From assembly GCA_016124635.1 (NCBI GenBank), contig WGNJ01000004.1, positions 186,001-250,000 of the forward strand: DNA of 64,000 nucleotides. The letters run 5' to 3'. Position numbers and translations under genes: made by a program. The notes under the pieces were generated by a model. It did not search any database. It worked only from the letters and a program-made list of their open reading frames with translations, and was not told the DNA's origin. The stretch comes from Alphaproteobacteria bacterium. GTDB lineage: Bacteria; Pseudomonadota; Alphaproteobacteria; Micropepsales; Micropepsaceae. Each line of letters opens with the position of its first letter. Within the stretch, counting starts at the first letter, position 1. Shown in pieces: positions 58,003-64,000 of this stretch.

Positions 58003-59943
58003 TCAACCCTTATCGTGGAAATGATCGTAGATTTTCTTGGCCATCGCCTTGCTGATCCCGCCGACAGCCTCCAAGTCGGCGAGGCCAGCCCGCGTGACCG
58101 CACGCCCGGAACCGAAGTGATTGAGCAACGCACGCTTCCGGTTTGGGCCTATGCCTTCGATTTCATCAAGCGGCGAGGCCGTGAACGCCTTGGCGCGTTT
58201 CGCCCGGTGCGTCCCGATGGCGAACCGATGCGCCTCGTCGCGTAGCCGTTGCAGGTAGAACAGAACGGGGCTCTTGAGTTCCATCTGAAACGGCGGCCGG
58301 CCGTCCATGAAGAAATGCTCACGTCCGGCATCGCGGTCCGGGCCTTTCGCGATCGAGACCACCGGCACATCCGTGACGCCAACCTGCGCTAAAACCTCGC
58401 GCGCGACGCTGAGTTGGCCGAGGCCTCCATCGATAAGCACCAGATCCGGATAGCCGTGACGCGCCTTGTCGACGTCGTCATCGCCGCCCTTTTCGTCGAA
58501 GACCGGAGCGACCGGCTTGGGCGTGTTCTCCTTCACGAGGCGCGTGAACCGCCTCATGAGCACTTCGCGCATCATGGCGTAGTCGTCGCCGGGCTTGAGA
58601 TCCGTGCTCTTGATATTGAACTTGCGATATTGGCTTTTGACGAAGCCCTCAGGGCCGGAAACGATGAAGGCGCCGATCGCGTTCGTCCCCTGAATATGGC
58701 TGTTGTCGTAGACCTCGATCCGTTCCGGCGGATGATCGAGATCGAACGCTTCCGCAACGCCCTCCAAGAGCCGCGCCTGTGTCGCGCTCTCGGCCATGCG
58801 CCGTGCGAGCGACTCGCGCGCGTTCATCACCGCTTGCGCCATCACCTCGCGCTTCTCGCCACGTTGAGGCATGAGGACCTCGACGCGCCTGTCTGCCTTG
58901 ATCGACAGCGCCTCTTCGAGCAATGCGCGTCCCGGAACATCGTGGCTGATCAGAATGAGCTTTGGCGGCTCGCGCTCGTCGTAAAACTGGGCCAAGAAAC
59001 TATCGAGCACCTCGGCGGCTTCGATCGCGCGATCATGCCGCGGAAAATACGCGCGGTTACCCCAGTTCTGCCCCGAGCGGAAGAAGAACACCTGGATACA
59101 CGTGTGTCCGCCCTCTTGATGCGCCGCGAACAGATCCGCCTCCTCGATGGTCTGCGGATTGATCCCCTGCTGCAGTTGAACGTGGGCCAGCGCTCGCACG
59201 CGATCTCGCATGCGCGCGGCCTTTTCGAAGTCGAGCGCTTCCGCCGCCGCTTCCATCTCGTGCGTGAGCTCGCCCTTCACGTCTTGGCTCTTGCCGCGCA
59301 GGAACCCGACCGCCTGATCGACCAGGTGTTGATAATCCTCCGGCGAGATCTTGCCGACGCAAGGCGCCGAGCACCGCTTGATCTGATAGAGCAGACACGG
59401 CCGCGTTCGGCCTTCGAAGACCGAATCCGAACAGCTGCGCAGAAGGAAGGCGCGCTGCAGCGTGTTCAACGTGCCGTTCACGGAATAGGCAGACGCGAAC
59501 GGCCCGAAATACTCGCCCTTTCGTGATTTTGCCCCGCGATGTTTGATGATCTGCGGCGCCACGTGATCGCCGGTCACCAGTATGAATGGGAACGACTTGT
59601 CGTCGCGCAGGTGAACGTTGTAGCGCGGCCTCAGCCGCTTGATCAGATTGGCTTCGAGAAGCAACGCTTCGACTTCCGAGTTCGTTTGCACGAACTCCAT
59701 CGACGCCGTATTCGCGATCATCCGCGCAATGCGCGCGGGCTGATCATACGGTTTGGTGTAGGCGACAACGCGCTTCTTGAGATTGGCGGCCTTGCCGACA
59801 TAGAGCACGTCGCCATCGCGGTCGATCATGCGATAGACGCCCGGCGCGTTCGGCAACCGCGTCAAATAATCCGCGATGACGGCCGCGCCCGCATCCAGCG
59901 GCGCCGGCGGTTCGCTGACCTGGATCTCGTCTTCATTACTCAT
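58003..59943 (-). CDS. uvrC: excinuclease ABC subunit C
   Basis: UvrC makes both incisions in nucleotide excision repair. The 646-residue protein has an N-terminal GIY-YIG nuclease domain ([18 protein letters not shown] near residues 33-50), a zinc/cysteine segment around CSAPCVGKI, the UVR domain ([18 protein letters not shown]) that binds UvrB, an RNase H-like nuclease ([28 protein letters not shown]), and two C-terminal HhH motifs. UvrB is encoded 30 kb away in this window. It lies 91 bases after folB. Confidence 0.97.
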   Translation of the reverse strand: MSNEDEIQVSEPPAPLDAGAAVIADYLTRLPNAPGVYRMIDRDGDVLYVGKAANLKKRVVAYTKPYDQPARIARMIANTASMEFVQTNSEVEALLLEANLIKRLRPRYNVHLRDDKSFPFILVTGDHVAPQIIKHRGAKSRKGEYFGPFASAYSVNGTLNTLQRAFLLRSCSDSVFEGRTRPCLLYQIKRCSAPCVGKISPEDYQHLVDQAVGFLRGKSQDVKGELTHEMEAAAEALDFEKAARMRDRVRALAHVQLQQGINPQTIEEADLFAAHQEGGHTCIQVFFFRSGQNWGNRAYFPRHDRAIEAAEVLDSFLAQFYDEREPPKLILISHDVPGRALLEEALSIKADRRVEVLMPQRGEKREVMAQAVMNARESLARRMAESATQARLLEGVAEAFDLDHPPERIEVYDNSHIQGTNAIGAFIVSGPEGFVKSQYRKFNIKSTDLKPGDDYAMMREVLMRRFTRLVKENTPKPVAPVFDEKGGDDDVDKARHGYPDLVLIDGGLGQLSVAREVLAQVGVTDVPVVSIAKGPDRDAGREHFFMDGRPPFQMELKSPVLFYLQRLRDEAHRFAIGTHRAKRAKAFTASPLDEIEGIGPNRKRALLNHFGSGRAVTRAGLADLEAVGGISKAMAKKIYDHFHDKG

Positions 59944-60034
59944 GCCGTGGGGAACATAGACGCGCCGTGCGATACCGCAAGCGCTGCAAGGGCCGCCTCG
60001 TGGTGCCCGCGCGAGGACGCGTCAAGCAGGGCGC

Positions 60035-60445
60035 CTAATGCTCGGCTTCGCGTTCGATTTCCACGCCGACGGACGTCGCTTCGGCGATCACATTCAGCTT
60101 CTCGATCCGCACGCGGGCGACCTTGACGCGACTATCCGTCAGGCAATGAGCCGCCACCTTTTCGGCTAGCGTTTCGACCAGATTCAAATGGCCCTCCGCC
60201 AGGATCGACTTGATCCCGTCCACGACCGCGCCGTAGTCGACGACGTTGTCGAGCTTGTCGCCGACCTCACCGTCCATCTCCTCGACCGTGAGGTCGACAT
60301 TGATGCGCACGGGCTGCAGCTTTCCCTTCTCCCGCTTGTAGACGCCGATGTTCGCCTCAAGCTCCAAATCGCGCACGAATACATGCCGGATGCGCTTCTT
60401 TGCGTCAGCAATGCGTAGTGGGAAGACGTTCGGTGCCTCGCTCAT
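60035..60445 (-). CDS. folB: dihydroneopterin aldolase
   Basis: FolB splits dihydroneopterin in folate synthesis. The 136-residue protein has the tunnelling fold: VRDLELEANIGVYKREKGKLQPVRI (in part) with the active-site tyrosine, the DNVVDYGAVVDGI segment, and LVETLAEKVAAHCL with the conserved glutamate. It starts three bases after the SDR gene, so both are translated from one transcript. The adjacency to a pteridine-reductase-type SDR supports a pterin role for both. Confidence 0.93.
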   Translation of the reverse strand: MSEAPNVFPLRIADAKKRIRHVFVRDLELEANIGVYKREKGKLQPVRINVDLTVEEMDGEVGDKLDNVVDYGAVVDGIKSILAEGHLNLVETLAEKVAAHCLTDSRVKVARVRIEKLNVIAEATSVGVEIEREAEH

Positions 60446-60448
60446 GGG

Positions 60449-61192
60449 TCAATCGAAGAGATCATCTGTTTGCCACGCCAAATGCTGACCGCTGTCGACG
60501 GCGATCATCTGGCCGGTCACGGCTTTCGCCGACATTAGATAGCGTACGGCCTGCGCAATGTCTTCGGGGGTCGGTGCCCGCTTGAGCAAGGTTGCGTCCA
60601 CCTGCCGCGCGAAATTCTCGGCCGACTGTTGCGTCGCCTTGAGCGTCGGGCCCGGCCCGATGCCGTTGACGCGGATCCGCGGCGCGAGCGCCTGCGCCAG
60701 AGTCCGCGTGAGCGTCCAAAGCCCGGTCTTGCTCACCGTGTACGATAGAAACTGCGGCGTCAGCTTCCACACGGCCTGGTCGAGCATATTGACGATCGCG
60801 CCGTCGGTCCCCGCCGGCAGCTGCCGCGCGAACGCCTGCGCCAGCACCAGCGGCGCGCGCAGATTCGTCTCGATGTGCAGGTCCCACGTCGCGCGCGTCA
60901 TGGTGTCGATGCGGTCGTCCTTGAAGACGGAGGCATTGTTGACCAACGCCGTGAGCGGCCCCAACGCCTTCGCCGCGCTCGGAACGATCTTCACGACGTC
61001 GCTTTCTCTGGATAGATCCCCTTCGACCAACGCCGCCTTACGGCCTCGCTTTTGGATCTCGGCCGCCGTTTGTTCGGCGTCCGCCCGGCTTGAATTGAAA
61101 TGCACGGCCACGTCGAAGCCCGCGGACGCAAGCTCCAGCGCGATCGCACGTCCGAGCCGCCGTGCGGATCCCGTGACCAACGCCACGCTCAT
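60449..61192 (-). CDS. folM: SDR oxidoreductase of pteridine reductase (PTR1/FolM) type
   Basis: A 247-residue short-chain dehydrogenase. The cofactor motif is TGSARRLG (7-14), the TGx3RxG form typical of pteridine reductases rather than the usual TGx3GxG. The catalytic residues are D138, Y151 and K155; Asp in place of Ser, with Asp-Tyr spacing of 13 and Tyr-Lys of four, is the PTR1 arrangement. It should reduce dihydrofolate or dihydromonapterin with NADPH. Next-door folB supports this. Symbol inferred from motif and context. It overlaps the aldolase gene by four bases. Confidence 0.78.
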   Translation of the reverse strand: MSVALVTGSARRLGRAIALELASAGFDVAVHFNSSRADAEQTAAEIQKRGRKAALVEGDLSRESDVVKIVPSAAKALGPLTALVNNASVFKDDRIDTMTRATWDLHIETNLRAPLVLAQAFARQLPAGTDGAIVNMLDQAVWKLTPQFLSYTVSKTGLWTLTRTLAQALAPRIRVNGIGPGPTLKATQQSAENFARQVDATLLKRAPTPEDIAQAVRYLMSAKAVTGQMIAVDSGQHLAWQTDDLFD

Positions 61193-61875
61193 AGCTTCAC
61201 CGGAGTTTGTTTGCCGTACGTTTTGAACTTCTCAAGCACCTGATTCATCTCGCGCGCCGACAACAACCGGGGACGGCCGAGTTGCCGCGCCCGCGCATAT
61301 TGCGACGCCAGCGTCTCGACCTCCCAGGCTAGATCATACGCCTTTCTCAAGGTGTCGCCGACAGCAACCGCGCCATGGTTGGCGATGAGGCAAGCGCGCC
61401 GCTGGCCGAGCGCCCGCACCACGTTCTTCGCCAGGGTCTCCGTTCCGTAGGTCGCATAGGGCGCGCAAAGGATTCGGTCGCCGCCCGTCACAGCTACCAT
61501 GTAGTGAAAGGCCGGTATCGTCCGGTGAATGCAGGCGAGCGCCGTCGCGTTGAGCGAATGCGTATGCACGATCGCCTGGACGTCCCGGCGCGCCCGGTAG
61601 ATCGCAAGGTGAAAGCGCCACTCGCTCGACGGCACGCGTTGTCCGGCCATCGCCGTTCCGTCCATCCGCACGGTGACGATATCGGACGGCTTGAGCTCGC
61701 CGTAGGGCATGCCCGTCGGCGTGATCAGCATCCCACCTTCGGTGCGCGCGGAAACATTGCCGCTCTTGCCCGGCGTCAAGCCACTCGAATTCATCCGTTG
61801 CGCGGTCGTGATGATTTCGGCGCGAAGCGCGATGTCCGAAGGAGTTCGGCGGTGCGGCTTCGTGGCTTTGCTCAC
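61189..61875 (-). CDS. ald2: class II aldolase, probably 5-(methylthio)ribulose-1-phosphate aldolase
   Basis: A 228-residue class II aldolase/adducin protein. The phosphate loop is GKSGNVSAR (36-44); zinc ligands are H104, H106 and H167 and the catalytic acid is E85 in [12 protein letters not shown], the L-fuculose-phosphate aldolase form rather than MtnB dehydratase. It directly follows mtnA (GTGA overlap), with apt and mtnP upstream. In Rhodospirillum, mtnP-mtnA-ald2 form the 'DHAP shunt' that splits methylthioribulose-1-phosphate into DHAP and methylthioacetaldehyde. Assignment by motif plus context; other sugar-phosphate substrates are possible. Confidence 0.78.
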   Translation of the reverse strand: MSKATKPHRRTPSDIALRAEIITTAQRMNSSGLTPGKSGNVSARTEGGMLITPTGMPYGELKPSDIVTVRMDGTAMAGQRVPSSEWRFHLAIYRARRDVQAIVHTHSLNATALACIHRTIPAFHYMVAVTGGDRILCAPYATYGTETLAKNVVRALGQRRACLIANHGAVAVGDTLRKAYDLAWEVETLASQYARARQLGRPRLLSAREMNQVLEKFKTYGKQTPVKL

Positions 61876-62963
61876 GCGCGCTCCGGAAACAGTTTCAGCA
61901 AACCTTGGCGGCTCGCGGGCACCGTGCCGCGCTCGGTGATCAGCCCGGTCACCAGGCGCGCCGGCGTCACGTCGAAGGCCGGATTTGCGGCCGGACTTCC
62001 CGGCGCGGTCAGCTCGACGTCCACGACCTTGCCTTCGGCCGTGCGCCCCATCACATGCGTGATCTCGCGCGGCGAGCGCTCTTCGATCGGGATTTCCTTC
62101 AATCCGTCTTCGATCGTCCAGTCGATCGTCGACGACGGCAGCGCCACGTAGAACGGCACGTCGTTATCCTTCGCAGCGAGCGCCTTAAGGTAGGTGCCGA
62201 TCTTGTTCGCGACGTCGCCGTTCGCGGTCGTGCGGTCCGTGCCGACGATGCACATATCGACTCGCCCGTGTTGCATCAGATGTCCGCCTGCATTGTCGGC
62301 GATCACCGCGTGCGGCACGCCATGCGCACCGAGCTCATAGGCTGTCAGCGATCCGCCCTGATTGCGCGGCCGTGTCTCGTCCGCCCACACATGCAGCTTG
62401 ATGCCTTTGTCGTGCGCCATGTAGATCGGCGCCAGCGCCGTGCCCCAGTCGACGCAGGCAAGCCAGCCTGCGTTGCAATGCGTGAGAATATTGACTTGGC
62501 TACCCTTCTTTCGAGCCGCGATCTCTTCGATGATCTTGAGCCCCTGCCGCCCGATCGCCTCGTTGGTGGCAACGTCCTGATCGCAAAGCTCAGCCGCCCG
62601 CGCATACGCCGCCGCCACGCGCTCCTGCCGCGGTCGATTGCGAACCGCGGCGCTCATTTCGTCGAGCGCCCATTTGAGATTGATCGCCGTCGGTCGCGTC
62701 GCATGCAGCTTGCGATACGCCGCATCGAGAGCCTCGTCCGAGGCGTCTTGGCGAAGCGCCATGCACAGTCCGTAGGCCGCCGTCGCACCGATCAAAGGTG
62801 CGCCGCGAACGACCATCGTTTTGATTGCGTCGGCTGCATCGTCGTCTGACGCCAGCCGCTTGGTCTCGAACGCAAAAGGCAGCTTCGTTTGATCGATCAC
62901 CTGGACCGACCAGCCGTCATCATTCACCCAGATCGTGCGGTAATGGCGGCCGTGGATCTTCAT
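61872..62963 (-). CDS. mtnA: S-methyl-5-thioribose-1-phosphate isomerase
   Basis: MtnA isomerises methylthioribose-1-phosphate to methylthioribulose-1-phosphate. The 363-residue protein is related to eIF2B and has the RGAPLIG loop (53-59), catalytic C163 (THCNAG) and D243 ([18 protein letters not shown]), in the positions known for the family. Its ATG overlaps the apt stop (TGATG), and its stop overlaps the aldolase start. Confidence 0.95.
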   Translation of the reverse strand: MKIHGRHYRTIWVNDDGWSVQVIDQTKLPFAFETKRLASDDDAADAIKTMVVRGAPLIGATAAYGLCMALRQDASDEALDAAYRKLHATRPTAINLKWALDEMSAAVRNRPRQERVAAAYARAAELCDQDVATNEAIGRQGLKIIEEIAARKKGSQVNILTHCNAGWLACVDWGTALAPIYMAHDKGIKLHVWADETRPRNQGGSLTAYELGAHGVPHAVIADNAGGHLMQHGRVDMCIVGTDRTTANGDVANKIGTYLKALAAKDNDVPFYVALPSSTIDWTIEDGLKEIPIEERSPREITHVMGRTAEGKVVDVELTAPGSPAANPAFDVTPARLVTGLITERGTVPASRQGLLKLFPERA

Positions 62964-63490
62964 CAATGCCCTTCGAAATGAACCAGCGTCAGCACCTTCT
63001 TGCCGAGCTTCTCGAGCCGCGCGCGGCCTCCGAGCTCCGGTAGGTCGATAATGAACGAGCAGCCGACGACGTTGCCGCCGGCCTTCTCGACCAATTTGAT
63101 CGCGGCCTCGGCCGTGCCACCCGTCGCGATCAGATCGTCGACGATCAGCACGTTCTCACCTTTGCCGACCGCGTCGGCATGGATCTCGACGGTGTCGGTA
63201 CCGTATTCAAGGTCGTAGGATTGCCCGATCGTCTTCCAGGGCAGCTTTCCCTTCTTCCGCACCGGCACGAAGCCGACCGAGAGCTGGTGCGCAACGGCGC
63301 CTGCCAGGATGAACCCGCGCGCCTCGATCCCCGCGACCTTGTCGATCCGCGTACCCGCGTAAGGCTGCACCAGCAGATCGACGGTCGTCCGAAACGCGCG
63401 CGCATTGCCGAGCAACGTGGTGACGTCGCGGAACATGATCCCGGGCTTCGGATAGTCCGGGATCGTGCGAATGACCGATTTGATGTCCAT
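62963..63490 (-). CDS. apt: adenine phosphoribosyltransferase
   Basis: Apt converts adenine and PRPP to AMP. The 175-residue protein has the PRPP-binding motif [17 protein letters not shown] and the N-terminal FRDVTTLLG region. In this operon it would recycle the adenine that MtnP releases from methylthioadenosine. It overlaps mtnA by one base and lies nine bases after mtnP. Confidence 0.95.
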   Translation of the reverse strand: MDIKSVIRTIPDYPKPGIMFRDVTTLLGNARAFRTTVDLLVQPYAGTRIDKVAGIEARGFILAGAVAHQLSVGFVPVRKKGKLPWKTIGQSYDLEYGTDTVEIHADAVGKGENVLIVDDLIATGGTAEAAIKLVEKAGGNVVGCSFIIDLPELGGRARLEKLGKKVLTLVHFEGH

Positions 63491-63499
63491 GAAGCTGTC

Positions 63500-64000
63500 C
63501 TATCTCTTGAGCACGCGGCCCGCGACCGCGTCGAGCTTGGCAAACAAGGCTGGATCGCGCTTCTCGGGCGCGGTGATCAAAGCTGTGTCGAGCGTATGCT
63601 CTATGTCGAGGGGCGACGGCGTGCGCTTCGGTCCGAGTTTCGGCGCCACCCGCTTCAAGAGCGAACGGGCGCGATCGGCGTTGCTTGTCAGGACCTTGAC
63701 GACCTGCTCGACTGTCACGTGGTCATGGTCCGGATGCCAGCAATCGTAGTCGGTCACCATCGCGACGATCGCGTAGGGCAGTTCCGCCTCGCGCGCGAGT
63801 TTTGCTTCCGGCATCGCCGTCATGCCGATCACGTCGCAGCCCCATGAGCGATAGAGATTGGATTCGGCAAACGTCGAGAACTGCGGCCCTTCCATTGCCA
63901 GATAGGTGCCGCCCTTCTTGTATTTGATCTCAGCCTCGGCCGCGGCCTCGGAGAGCGCATTGTTCAGCTTGGGACAGACGGGATGCGCCATCGACACATG
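63500..64000 (-). CDS. mtnP: 5'-methylthioadenosine phosphorylase (C-terminal part)
   Basis: The last 167 residues of a purine nucleoside phosphorylase-family enzyme; the rest lies beyond the right edge. The visible part has the MTA phosphorylase segments YLAMEGPQFSTFAES, VIGMTAMPEAKLAREAEL with the substrate-binding methionine, and MVTDYDCWH with a conserved aspartate. It cleaves methylthioadenosine to adenine and methylthioribose-1-phosphate. It is the first visible gene of the series and is followed after nine bases by apt. Confidence 0.92.
   Translation of the reverse strand, partial: HVSMAHPVCPKLNNALSEAAAEAEIKYKKGGTYLAMEGPQFSTFAESNLYRSWGCDVIGMTAMPEAKLAREAELPYAIVAMVTDYDCWHPDHDHVTVEQVVKVLTSNADRARSLLKRVAPKLGPKRTPSPLDIEHTLDTALITAPEKRDPALFAKLDAVAGRVLKR

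Noticed and set aside
61189..61875. Aldolase as MtnB dehydratase of classical methionine salvage
   Set aside because: The SSEWRFH site and absence of mtnC/mtnD next to it fit the FucA/Ald2 type better.

Overview
The window is a 64 kb piece of a GC-rich alphaproteobacterial chromosome. Gene content and order point to the Hyphomicrobiales (Rhizobiales), in or near the Xanthobacteraceae/Nitrobacteraceae: yqeY-dnaG-(rpoD), carA/carB with greA, an Lrp gene close to trxB-lsrB, lgt-midA-pgeF, prs-rplY-pth-ychF, MarR-OmpR-EnvZ divergent from ilvE, and moaE-moaD-pgsA-uvrC. No insertion sequence, prophage, CRISPR array, tRNA or rRNA gene was seen. Coding density is high, many neighbouring genes overlap by 1-14 bases, and the region reads as core chromosome.

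Layout. 1-9 kb: the probable start of rpoD, dnaG and yqeY on the minus strand; carA, an HD phosphohydrolase and carB on the plus strand, interrupted by a large nested palindromic element; then greA behind a structured leader. 9-14 kb: a signalling cluster of an MHYT-PAS-PAS hybrid histidine kinase, an operon partner that looks like a catalytically dead GGDEF-EAL protein, and a divergent stand-alone receiver. 14-24 kb: Lrp, ELM1-family protein, 2OG-Fe(II) oxygenase, trxB-lsrB, a methionine sulfoxide repair group (fRMsr and Tat-exported MsrB), an EF-G-like GTPase, a secreted YciI protein and an aspartate aminotransferase. 24-39 kb: envelope and stress genes (lipoproteins, OmpA-like barrel, uvrB, csp, aquaporin, thioredoxin-like protein, DoxX, GST, an XRE-regulated membrane protein). 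39-47 kb: housekeeping minus-strand genes (ychF, pth, rplY, prs, lipoprotein, pgeF, midA-like, lgt). 47-50.5 kb: ubiK, ybjN, proC, tetR, phasin, csaA. 50-56.7 kb: P450, EnvZ/OmpR/MarR operon, ilvE, two small heat-shock proteins. 56.7-64 kb: a tightly packed minus-strand series running mtnP-apt-mtnA-aldolase-folM-folB-uvrC-pgsA-moaD-moaE.

How genes work together. CarA and CarB form carbamoyl-phosphate synthase. MtnP, MtnA and the FucA-type aldolase fit the methylthioadenosine 'DHAP shunt', with Apt salvaging the released adenine. A pteridine-reductase-type SDR sits next to FolB. UvrB and UvrC act in excision repair. TrxB, LsrB, MsrB and fRMsr form a redox-repair neighbourhood. Two exact matches to the general-stress sigma factor (EcfG) promoter consensus precede the OmpA-like gene and a lipoprotein gene. 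The most unusual items are the MHYT kinase/pseudo-GGDEF-EAL pair, the EF-G-like protein without the catalytic histidine, the nested palindrome before carB, and the XRE/membrane-protein unit with paired palindromic operators.
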